Below, in pieces: positions 1 to 6,001 of a stretch of 6,899 bases of DNA; the stretch's first letter is position 1; each line of letters begins with the position of its first letter. The stretch is from an uncultured Eggerthellaceae bacterium. GTDB lineage: Bacteria > Actinomycetota > Coriobacteriia > Coriobacteriales > Eggerthellaceae. The notes under the pieces were generated by a model that did not search any database, was not told where the DNA came from, and was given only the letters and a program-made list of their open reading frames with translations. The position numbers and the translations under genes were made by a program. The stretch spans positions 1 to 6,899 of the forward strand of contig CABVEH010000060.1 of assembly GCA_902497215.1 (NCBI GenBank), given 5' to 3'.

Positions 1-1
1 C

Positions 2-478
2 AACATGGGATTCGGAACCGCAGTCGGTATCCTGTTCTTCGTGCTGGTGCTGTTCGCTGCGCTTACCAGCGCCATCTCGCTGGCCGAGACCATGGTCTCC
101 ATCATCATGGACGGCGCCCACTGGACGCGTCGCAAGGCCATCATCGTCGTCACTGTGTTCCTGTTCGTCATGGGAACCGTCGTGAACCTGGGCTACAACG
201 GGCTGTCGTTCCTCGAGCCGTTGGGGGCGGGCACGTCGATACTCGACCTGTTCGACTTCCTTTCGAACTCGGTGATGATGCCCATCGCGGCGCTCATGAC
301 CTGCATCTTCGTGGGCTGGGTCATCAAGCCTCGCGACCTCGAGACCGAGATCAAGCGGTCCAGCAAGTTCGTGGCCGAGAAGGTGTGGGTGGCCATCATA
401 AAGTACATCGCCCCCGTGCTGATCGTCATCATCCTGGTCGCCTACGTGGCCGCCCAGTTCGGCTTCTTCAGCATGTAA
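2..478 (+). CDS. Sodium-dependent transporter (SNF/NSS family), C-terminal part
   Basis: This is the 3' part of a multi-pass membrane transporter whose 5' end lies outside the window; the frame is open to the left edge, so ATG 5 is probably internal. Counting from that methionine, hydrophobic segments lie at about residues 7-28, 43-62, 79-106 and 129-153, joined by short charged loops. The stretch FAALTSAISLAE in the first segment is the small-residue helix typical of neurotransmitter:sodium symporter homologues, followed by the usual short loop with a basic TRRK turn. Members import amino acids or related solutes using the sodium gradient; the substrate cannot be read from this fragment. The TAA stop is 9 bases before ychF, so the two genes may be co-transcribed. 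The family call is quite secure and the substrate is unknown. Confidence 0.8.
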   Translation, partial: NMGFGTAVGILFFVLVLFAALTSAISLAETMVSIIMDGAHWTRRKAIIVVTVFLFVMGTVVNLGYNGLSFLEPLGAGTSILDLFDFLSNSVMMPIAALMTCIFVGWVIKPRDLETEIKRSSKFVAEKVWVAIIKYIAPVLIVIILVAYVAAQFGFFSM

Positions 479-490
479 GGAGAGGCGATG
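478..490 (+). promoter_or_regulatory. Strong ribosome binding site of ychF
   Basis: AGGAG followed by AGG begins at the last base of the transporter stop codon and ends about 5 to 7 bases before ATG 488. This near-ideal Shine-Dalgarno sequence fixes the ychF start. It also shows that ychF has its own efficient initiation although it sits directly behind the transporter gene. Confidence 0.8.
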
Positions 491-1552
491 GCTCTATCGA
501 TAGGAATAGTGGGGCTGCCGAACGTCGGCAAGTCCACCCTGTTCACGGCGCTCACCAACAAGGGCGGCGTGGCTGCCAACTACCCGTTCGCCACAATCGA
601 GCCGAACGTGGGCGTGGTGCCCGTGCCGGATGCGCGCCTTGACGAGCTTGCCAAGATCGACAACCCGGCGAAGATCGTGCCGGCCACCGTGGAGTTCCTG
701 GACATCGCAGGGCTCGTGGAAGGCGCGTCGAAGGGGGAGGGCCTGGGCAACCAGTTCCTCGCGAACATCCGCGAGACCGATGCCATCTGCGAGGTGGTGC
801 GCTACTTCAGCGACCCCGACGTGGTGCACGTCGCCGGAAAGGTCGACCCGGCTTCCGACGTTGAGACCATCAAGACCGAGCTCATCCTTGCCGACATCGC
901 CACGGTTGAGAAGGCGATCCCCCGCCTCGAGAAGGAGGCCAAGCGCGACAAGTCCGCGCAGGCGAAGCTCGACGTGGCGAAGAAGGTGCTCGACGGCTTG
1001 AACGAGGGGCATCGCGCCCGCACGCTCGACCTGGACGAGGACGAGGTGCAGAACCTGTACGAGCTGCACCTGCTCACCATGAAGCCGATGCTCTACATCG
1101 CCAACGTCGACGAGGACCAGGTGACCGCCGAGCTTGACCCGATAGACGGCTTGATTCCCGTGCCGATTTCCGCCCAGGTGGAGGCCGACCTGGCCGAGCT
1201 TGACGCCGACGAGCGCGCGGAATACCTGGCCGAGATGGGGCTTGACGAAAGCGGGCTCGGGCGCCTAGTGCGCGAGGCTTACCGCCTGCTGGGCCTGCAG
1301 TCGTTCTTCACCAGCGGCGAGACGGAAAGCCGTGCCTGGACGGTGCCCATCGGCGCGAAGGCCCCGCAGGCCGCGGGCGTCATCCATTCCGACTTCGAGC
1401 GTGGGTTTATCAAGGCCGAGACGGCCAGCTACGAGGACTACGTCTCCAACGGCGGCGAGAAGGGCTGCCGCGAGAGCGGGAAGCTGCGCCAGGAGGGCAA
1501 GGACTACGTCGTGCAGGATGGGGACGTCATGCACTTCAAATTCAACGTCTAA
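488..1552 (+). CDS. ychF: Ribosome-binding P-loop ATPase/GTPase YchF (Obg family, OLA1 type)
   Basis: The product is a 354-residue cytosolic nucleotidase, close to the usual length of about 363. The P-loop GLPNVGKST is at residues 9-17, the G3 motif DIAG at 72-75 followed by the conserved EGASKGEGLGNQFL stretch, and the G4 position reads NVDE (206-209) instead of NKxD. That substitution is the known reason this family prefers ATP to GTP. His114, in the VVHVAGKVDP stretch, matches the histidine reported as catalytic in E. coli YchF. A charged helical region follows at about 125-200, and a C-terminal TGS domain at about 270-354 ends in the family-typical FNV. YchF binds ribosomes and is linked to translation and stress responses; this is family knowledge. 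It may share a transcript with the upstream transporter gene. The frame stays open for 42 codons after its TAA (see findings). Confidence 0.97.
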   Translation: MALSIGIVGLPNVGKSTLFTALTNKGGVAANYPFATIEPNVGVVPVPDARLDELAKIDNPAKIVPATVEFLDIAGLVEGASKGEGLGNQFLANIRETDAICEVVRYFSDPDVVHVAGKVDPASDVETIKTELILADIATVEKAIPRLEKEAKRDKSAQAKLDVAKKVLDGLNEGHRARTLDLDEDEVQNLYELHLLTMKPMLYIANVDEDQVTAELDPIDGLIPVPISAQVEADLAELDADERAEYLAEMGLDESGLGRLVREAYRLLGLQSFFTSGETESRAWTVPIGAKAPQAAGVIHSDFERGFIKAETASYEDYVSNGGEKGCRESGKLRQEGKDYVVQDGDVMHFKFNV

Positions 1553-1700
1553 TCCGCCGAGATACCTGCCCTTGCCGCTCCAAGCACTCCTTCCTCGTTG
1601 GACGAAGCCAACTCGGTCGTGCTTTCGCTGCAATTGCAGGCACCTCAGCGGCTTATCCGTCGAATTGCATTCAACGTTTAGGCCCTGTGGCACGCAATCC

Positions 1701-1777
1701 AGGCCTTGCCTGAAGAGAGGCCTACGTAGGGGTGCAGCTTGCTGCGTCCGCGGGCGGACGTGAAGTCCGCCCTACGT
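1701..1777. repeat. Structured extragenic palindromic repeat (REP-like)
   Basis: Several inverted repeats are nested here. AGGCCT occurs at 1701-1706 and 1718-1723 and can form a hairpin. CCTACGTAGG at 1721-1730 is a perfect palindrome. ACGTAGGG (1724-1731) is complementary to CCCTACGT (1770-1777) and forms an outer stem. Inside it, GCAGC/GCTGC (1734-1745) and GGGCGGAC/GTCCGCCC (1752-1759 with 1765-1772, 5-base loop) form two hairpins. GCGGAC can instead pair with the upstream GTCCGC (1746-1751). The density of symmetry is typical of dispersed extragenic repeats. Copy number elsewhere cannot be judged from one window, and no transposase gene is nearby. Confidence 0.65.
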
Positions 1778-1788
1778 CAACCGGCATG

Positions 1789-1816
1789 TCGTCATGCTGG
1801 GCCGCAATGCTATCAT
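1789..1816 (+). promoter_or_regulatory. Candidate sigma-70-type promoter for gatCAB (extended -10)
   Basis: TATCAT at 1811-1816 matches five of six bases of the -10 consensus and is preceded by TGC, giving an extended -10 (TGnTATCAT). TCGTCA at 1789-1794 matches four of six bases of TTGACA with a 16-base spacer. Transcription would begin near 1823, leaving a leader of about 30 bases before gatC. It lies just downstream of the palindromic repeat, in the only sizeable gap before the operon. This is a consensus match by eye only. Confidence 0.5.
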
Positions 1817-1852
1817 GGAGTTTCCAAGCACAAGCGGCTGAAAGCGGTTCAC

Positions 1853-2164
1853 ATGACACAGCATCTCACCGACAAGGACGTGCGCGACATCGCGGAATAC
1901 ACGCGCATCGGCCTTACCGAAGACGAGGTCGGAAGCATGACGCGCGACCTCAACAGCATCATCGACAGCCTCGCGCCCATCCTTGAGTACGACCTCGAAG
2001 GAGTGGAGCCCACGTTCCATCCGATCGGCGACCTTTCCAACATCATGCGCGAGGACGTGGAGGGCGTCTCGTTCACGCAGCGCGTGGCGCTGGAGAACGC
2101 GCCCAAGCAGCAGGACGGAAGCTTCCTCATCCCGTCGATCCTGGGGGACGGGGGCGATTGCTGA
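1853..2164 (+). CDS. gatC: GatC, small subunit of Asp/Glu-tRNA amidotransferase
   Basis: The product is a 103-residue soluble protein, normal for GatC (about 95-100). It stabilises GatA and wraps between GatA and GatB in the GatCAB complex. The helical N-terminal region reads DIAEYTRIGLTEDEV, followed by a helix ending in SIIDSLAPI, then a linker containing GVEPTFHP and a conserved-looking tail (about residues 60-101) with MREDV and FLIPSIL. I chose ATG 1853 because homologues begin close to the first helix and because upstream in-frame starts (such as TTG 1739) run through the palindromic repeat and promoter. The ribosome binding site is weak (AAAGCGG about 6 bases upstream). The TGA stop overlaps the gatA ATG by one base (TGATG), so gatA translation is probably coupled. 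Confidence 0.92.
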   Translation: MTQHLTDKDVRDIAEYTRIGLTEDEVGSMTRDLNSIIDSLAPILEYDLEGVEPTFHPIGDLSNIMREDVEGVSFTQRVALENAPKQQDGSFLIPSILGDGGDC

Positions 2165-3669
2165 TGGCTGCAGTCGGAAAGCCTTTCGGCGCCATGGGCG
2201 CCGCCGAAATCCACGCCGGGTTGGCGGCCAAGGAGTTCTCGGCCGCCGAGGTCACGGCGAACGCGCTCGACCGCATCCGCCGGTAGGGCGAAAAGGTGCA
2301 CGCCTTCCTCGAGGTGACCGAGGACGCCGCCAAGGCCCAGGCGACGCACATCGATTCCGCCATCGCCTCCGGCACGTTCGCCGACATGGGCCCGCTTGCC
2401 GGCGTTCCCATTGCCTACAAGGACAACATGAACATGACGGGCACTCACACCACCTGCTCGTCGAACATGCTGCAGAACTACGTTTCGCCCTACACGTGCA
2501 CCCCGGTGCAGCGCACGCTTGACGCGGGAATGATTCCCCTGGGCAAGCTGAACATGGACGAGTTCGCCTTCGGGTCGTCAACCGAGACGAGTGCGTTCGG
2601 CCCCACGTGCAACCCTTGGGGACTGACGCACGTGCCCGGCGGGTCGTCCGGTGGAAGCGCCGCAGCCGTGGCGGCCGGGCTCGTGCCGCTGTCCCTTGGG
2701 TCCGACACCGGCGGGTCCATCCGCCAGCCTGCGTCGTTCTGCGGCGTCGTGGGCGTGAAGCCTACGTACGGCGTGGTGTCGCGCTACGGCATCGTGGCGT
2801 TCGGAAGCTCGCTCGACCAGGTCGGGCCGTTCGCACGCACGGTTGAGGACGCCGCGCAGCTGCTGAACGCGATATCTGGTCACGACCCGCTCGACTGCAC
2901 CAGCCAGCCCGTCGACGTCGACTTCGCCGCCAACCTCGGCGAAGGCGTGCGCGGCATGCGCATCGGCATAGTCCCTGCGTTCATGGACGCCAAGGGCCTC
3001 ACCCCCGAGGTCAAGGTCAAGGTGCAGGAGGCCGCTGACAAGCTGCAGGCTCAGGGCGCGGAAATCGTGGAGGTGCAGCTTCCCAACGCTCAGGCGGCCA
3101 TGAGCGCCTACTACGTGCTGGGCCCGTGCGAGGCTTTCAGCAACCTGGCACGCTTCGACTCGGTGCGCTACGGCTATTGCGACCCCGGACACGCCGACCT
3201 GGGCTCGCAGTACGAGGCCAGCCGATCGAAGGGCTTCGGCGACGAGGCGCGCAGACGCATCATGCTGGGAAGTTACCTGCTTTCCGCGGGCGTGTACGAC
3301 AAGTACTACTACCCGGCGCAGCAGATCCGCACGCTCATCACGCAGGACTACGCCCAGGCGTTCCAGAAGGTGGACTGCATACTGGCGCCAGTTGCGCCGC
3401 GCACGGCGTTCGAGTTCGGCGAGGTGACCGATCCCACCGAGATGTACCTGTCCGACATGTTCACCATATCCATCAACATCGCGGGCAACGGCGGCATGTC
3501 GATGCCCGTCGGCCTGGGCGCCGACACGGGGCTGCCCGTGGGAGTGCAGCTGATATCGGCGGCGTTCCGCGACCAGGACATGCTGCGCGTGGCTGCCGCG
3601 CTCGAACGTGAGTACGGGCCGGCATGCGTCGCGCCCGACTTCGCCTCGGAAGGCGGTGATGCGGAATGA
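2164..3669 (+). CDS. gatA: GatA, amidase subunit of GatCAB, interrupted by an in-frame amber codon
   Basis: GatA is the amidase-signature subunit that releases ammonia from glutamine (or asparagine) for GatB. From ATG 2164 the frame spans 502 codons, normal for the family, but codon 41 is TAG (2284-2286). Residues 1-40 read as a normal GatA N-terminus (AAEIHAGLAAKEFSAAEVTA), and the frame continues as GEKVHAFLEVTED. The catalytic triad is intact: Lys86 in IAYKDN, cis-Ser161 in PGGSSGGSAAA and Ser185 in SDTGGSIRQPA, with the same spacing as Lys79/Ser154/Ser178 of S. aureus GatA. No frameshift is visible. If translation stops at TAG, the usable product would be 2296-3669 (GTG start, 457 codons), lacking the first 44 residues but keeping the active site. 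The 3' TGA overlaps the gatB start by four bases (ATGA). Gene identity is certain. Whether the product is full-length, shortened or absent cannot be told. Confidence 0.93.
2284..2286 (+). other. In-frame amber codon (codon 41 of gatA)
   Basis: The TAG lies between CGC-CGG and GGC-GAA, in the loop between the N-terminal helices and the first core strand, judging from alignment by eye to S. aureus GatA. A single C-to-T change from CAG (Gln) would create it; GAG, AAG or TGG are other one-step ancestors. The base after it is G; purines at that place are known to favour amber suppression. It may also be a base-calling or assembly error. Confidence 0.9.
2285..2298 (+). promoter_or_regulatory. Possible translation restart site in gatA
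   Basis: AGGG (2285-2288) overlaps the amber codon and sits 7 bases before an in-frame GTG (2296-2298). Ribosomes ending at the TAG could restart here and make a GatA lacking residues 1-44. The motif is only a partial Shine-Dalgarno match and would exist even without the mutation, so this is a weak inference. The next in-frame ATG (2386) would remove part of the conserved core. Confidence 0.35.
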
Positions 3670-5243
3670 AGAAGCTGGAAGAGGTGCTGCGCGACTGGGA
3701 GCCCGTCATAGGGCTTGAGGTGCACGCCGAGCTGACCACGCTCGAAACGAAGATGTTCTGCGGGTGCAAGCTGGAATTCGGCGCCGAGCCGAACACGCAC
3801 ACCTGCCCAGTGTGCCTGGGCCTTCCCGGCGCGCTTCCTGTTCCCAACAAGGCCGCCATCGAATCCATCGTTCTGGCCGGCCTCGCCACCAACTGCGACA
3901 TCGAGAAGCGCTCGATGTTCTACCGCAAGAACTACATGTACCCCGACATGGCGAAGAACTTCCAGACCACGCAGGGGCCCATCGCGTTCTGCATGCGCGG
4001 CCACCTCGACCTCGAGGTGGACGGCAAGGCCGCGTCAGAGCGCTACGCCGTGGGCGACATGAAGCCGGGCGAGACGCGCGAGAACATCACGCGCACCGAG
4101 GACGGCTACGCGGCGCACGTGGGCATCACCCGCATCCACATGGAGGAGGACGCGGGCAAGATGGTGCACATCGGCGGAGGCGAGGGCCGCATCGCCGGCG
4201 CTACGCATTCGCTGGTGGACTACAACCGCGCGGGCACGCCGCTCATCGAGCTGGTCACCGAACCCGACTTGCGCACTCCCGAGGAGGCGCGCCTGTTCAT
4301 GCAGAAGCTGCGCCAGATCTACCTGGCGTTGGGCATATCGGACTGCTCGATGGAGGAAGGCAGCCTGCGCTGCGACGGCAACATCTCGCTGCGGCGCCGC
4401 GGCACCACCGAGCTGGGGACGAAGACCGAGCTCAAGAACATCAACTCGTTCAAGTCGCTGCACGACGGGCTTCTGTACGAGATATGCCGCCAGGCCGAGG
4501 TGCTTGAGGAAGGCGGCGTCATCTACCAGGAGACGCGGCATTGGGACCCTTCCGCCAAGCGCACCATCGTCATGCGCGTGAAGGAGACGGCCGACGACTA
4601 CCGCCTGTTCCCCGAGCCCGACCTTGCGCCCTACGACCTGTCCGACGAGTTCATCGACCGGGTGCGTGCGAAGCTGCCCGAGCTTCCCGACGACAAGGCC
4701 GCGCGCTTCCGCGACCAGTTCGGGCTTTCCGCCTACGACGCGCGCCATCTGGTTGAGCATCGCGCCACGTCCGAGTTCTTCGAGGCATGCATGGCCGCGG
4801 AAGGGGTGGACGCCGCGAAGCTGGCGAAGCCGGTGGCGAACCTGGTGATCAACGACGTCACCGCCTGGATCAACGCCAACCCTGGCGAAGAGCTGGCCGC
4901 GTCTCCTCTGACGCCTGCGCGCGCCGTGCAGCTGGTGGAGCTGCAGGCGTCCGACGTCATATCGTCGAAGCAGGCCAAGGAGGTCTTCGCCGCCGTGTTC
5001 GACGAAGACGCCGACCCCGACGCCATCGTGGAGGACCGCGGCATGCGCCAGGTGTCCGACACGGGCGCCATCGAGGCCGTGGTGGACGAGGTGCTTGCCG
5101 AGAACCCCGATAAGGTCGAACAGTACAAGGGCGGCAAGACCGGGCTCATCGGCTTCTTCGTTGGGCAGTGCATGAAGAAGATGGCCGGCCAGGGCAACCC
5201 CAAGGTGATCAACGAACTGCTGGCCGCCAAGCTCGACGCATAG
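3666..5243 (+). CDS. gatB: GatB, tRNA-binding kinase/transferase subunit of GatCAB
   Basis: GatB phosphorylates the side-chain carboxylate of Glu-tRNA(Gln) or Asp-tRNA(Asn) with ATP and transfers ammonia delivered from GatA. The 525 residues are somewhat longer than the usual 475-500. The start of the catalytic domain shows WEPVIGLEVHAEL (11-23). The zinc-type cysteines are C32/C34 (FCGC) and C47/C50 (CPVC). HMEEDAGK is at 158-165 and VDYNRAGTPLIELVTEPD at 184-201; TELKNINS and FPEPDL follow. The helical and YqeY-like tail ends in KTGLIGFFVGQCMKKMAGQGNP. Compared with S. aureus GatB, about 25-30 extra residues lie around 121-150, before GITRIHMEED. The start overlaps the gatA stop (ATGA), indicating translational coupling. 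It ends in TAG one base before the next gene. Confidence 0.96.
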   Translation: MKKLEEVLRDWEPVIGLEVHAELTTLETKMFCGCKLEFGAEPNTHTCPVCLGLPGALPVPNKAAIESIVLAGLATNCDIEKRSMFYRKNYMYPDMAKNFQTTQGPIAFCMRGHLDLEVDGKAASERYAVGDMKPGETRENITRTEDGYAAHVGITRIHMEEDAGKMVHIGGGEGRIAGATHSLVDYNRAGTPLIELVTEPDLRTPEEARLFMQKLRQIYLALGISDCSMEEGSLRCDGNISLRRRGTTELGTKTELKNINSFKSLHDGLLYEICRQAEVLEEGGVIYQETRHWDPSAKRTIVMRVKETADDYRLFPEPDLAPYDLSDEFIDRVRAKLPELPDDKAARFRDQFGLSAYDARHLVEHRATSEFFEACMAAEGVDAAKLAKPVANLVINDVTAWINANPGEELAASPLTPARAVQLVELQASDVISSKQAKEVFAAVFDEDADPDAIVEDRGMRQVSDTGAIEAVVDEVLAENPDKVEQYKGGKTGLIGFFVGQCMKKMAGQGNPKVINELLAAKLDA

Positions 5244-5244
5244 G

Positions 5245-5967
5245 ATGCGCCTTTACCGCACGGAAGGCGGATGGGCGGTCGTGCGCACGGTGCGCGACGC
5301 CTGCGGCGAACCGATGCGCGTGCTGAAGGTGGGCGGCGTTTTCCAATCTGCCACCTACTTCGGCGAGCGACGGTTCGACCTGCCTTTCGAGTACATGCGG
5401 GCGTTCGACCGGCTGTTCGACGCCGAGCGTGGCGGATTCCAGGTGCGCAGCGTGCTGGCCATCGGCGGGGGAGGATGCTCGTACCCGAAGCACTTGGCCG
5501 CGACGCGCCCCGACGTGCAGGTGGACGTGGTGGAGCGCGACGGACGCATCGCGCAGATCGCACGCAAGCATTTCTTCGTGGGCGAGTTCGAGGGGGCCGG
5601 ACGTCTTTCGGTCGTCGTCGACGACGGCGTGCGTTTCCTGCAAGGTGCAGGGACATGCTACGACGCTATCGTTGTGGACGCTTTCGACGGGCGCTCGCTG
5701 GACGAGCGCTTCCTGGATTCCGACACGCTTGATGCGGCCAAGGCACGTCTGTCGGAAGGCGGGATGTGCGTGCTGAACGTCGTATGCGACGGAGGCGCAG
5801 ACGGGGCGGCCTACCTGCAGCGCGTCATGCAGGCGCTTGCTGGCGCGTTCGCGCACGTGAATGCCGTGTTCGCCACTGACGAGATGCTGAGCGACCGCGA
5901 CAACTTCGTCGTCATCGCCACCGACGGCGACTACGACTTCGAGGGCGCCTTTTCTCTAGATGCATGA
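5245..5967 (+). CDS. Spermidine-synthase-like protein (class I methyltransferase fold)
   Basis: The 240-residue soluble protein has the Rossmann-type core shared by spermidine synthases and SAM methyltransferases. An N-terminal beta region (1-50) contains the FQSATYFGERRFDLPFEYM stretch typical of this group. The nucleotide-binding loop VLAIGGGGCSYP is at 70-81, the acidic strand end VVERD at 95-99, VVVDDGVRFL at 123-132, and YDAIVVDAFDG at 139-149. True spermidine synthases have an Asp right after GGG (GGGDG). Here that place is Gly followed by Cys, so polyamine aminopropyl transfer is doubtful, and a methyltransferase or other role is possible. The ATG is one base after the gatB TAG with only a weak AGG ahead, suggesting translation coupled to gatB. 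A downstream ATG (5314) is possible but would cut the conserved N-terminus. The substrate is unknown. Confidence 0.82.
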   Translation: MRLYRTEGGWAVVRTVRDACGEPMRVLKVGGVFQSATYFGERRFDLPFEYMRAFDRLFDAERGGFQVRSVLAIGGGGCSYPKHLAATRPDVQVDVVERDGRIAQIARKHFFVGEFEGAGRLSVVVDDGVRFLQGAGTCYDAIVVDAFDGRSLDERFLDSDTLDAAKARLSEGGMCVLNVVCDGGADGAAYLQRVMQALAGAFAHVNAVFATDEMLSDRDNFVVIATDGDYDFEGAFSLDA

Positions 5968-5974
5968 CATCGGC

Positions 5975-6001
5975 GTGACAGGGGACGTTCACTTTTGACA
6001 C
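5975..6001. repeat. Short repeat-like sequence at the convergent gene ends
   Basis: A 27-base segment starts with GTGACAGGGG and ends with TTTTGACAC; its ends form an imperfect inverted repeat (GTGACA against TGACAC). It resembles short extragenic repeats I associate with REP elements in many bacteria, by recollection only. It occupies the gap between two convergent genes and supplies the last codons and the TGA of the minus-strand gene. No second copy is in the window. Confidence 0.35.

Larger units (their letters stand above)
1553..1852. other. ychF-gatC intergenic region
   Basis: The 300 bases between ychF and gatC look less GC-rich than the flanking genes. In the ychF frame, 42 sense codons follow the TAA before a TAG at 1679-1681, ending in the residues AFNV. 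CTGCAATTGCAG at 1628-1639 is a perfect 12-base palindrome of unknown function, a possible protein-binding site. GTTGG/CCAAC at 1597-1612 can form a small hairpin with a 6-base loop, but no T-run follows, so it does not look like an intrinsic terminator. A palindromic repeat (1701-1777) and a promoter candidate (1789-1816) occupy the right half. I see no tRNA, riboswitch or T-box signature. Confidence 0.6.

Noticed and set aside
494..1069. Long open minus-strand frame opposite ychF
   Set aside because: It is a mirror of GC-rich codon bias; ychF on the plus strand has full domain evidence.
1597..1612. GTTGG/CCAAC hairpin as a ychF terminator
   Set aside because: Short stem with no following T-run.
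1739..1852. Extended N-terminus of GatC from TTG 1739
   Set aside because: It would translate the palindromic repeat and the promoter; GatC homologues start near ATG 1853.
2578..3192. Long minus-strand frame opposite gatA
   Set aside because: Composition-driven shadow (Ala/Arg/Val/His-rich, no recognisable motifs) opposite a certain gene.
4035..4760. Minus-strand frame of 241 codons opposite gatB
   Set aside because: It overlaps the conserved catalytic region of GatB entirely and shows no motifs.
5241..5732. Genome-wide reading of TAG as a sense codon, suggested by the gatA amber
   Set aside because: gatB ends in TAG at 5241-5243, one base before the next start. Reading through would add over 160 residues from the wrong frame of the methyltransferase gene, so TAG acts as a stop here.
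5926..5954. Intrinsic terminator at the end of the methyltransferase gene (GGCG...CGCC then TTTTCT)
   Set aside because: The stem is only 4 base pairs with a 16-base loop and lies inside the coding sequence. It is too weak to call.
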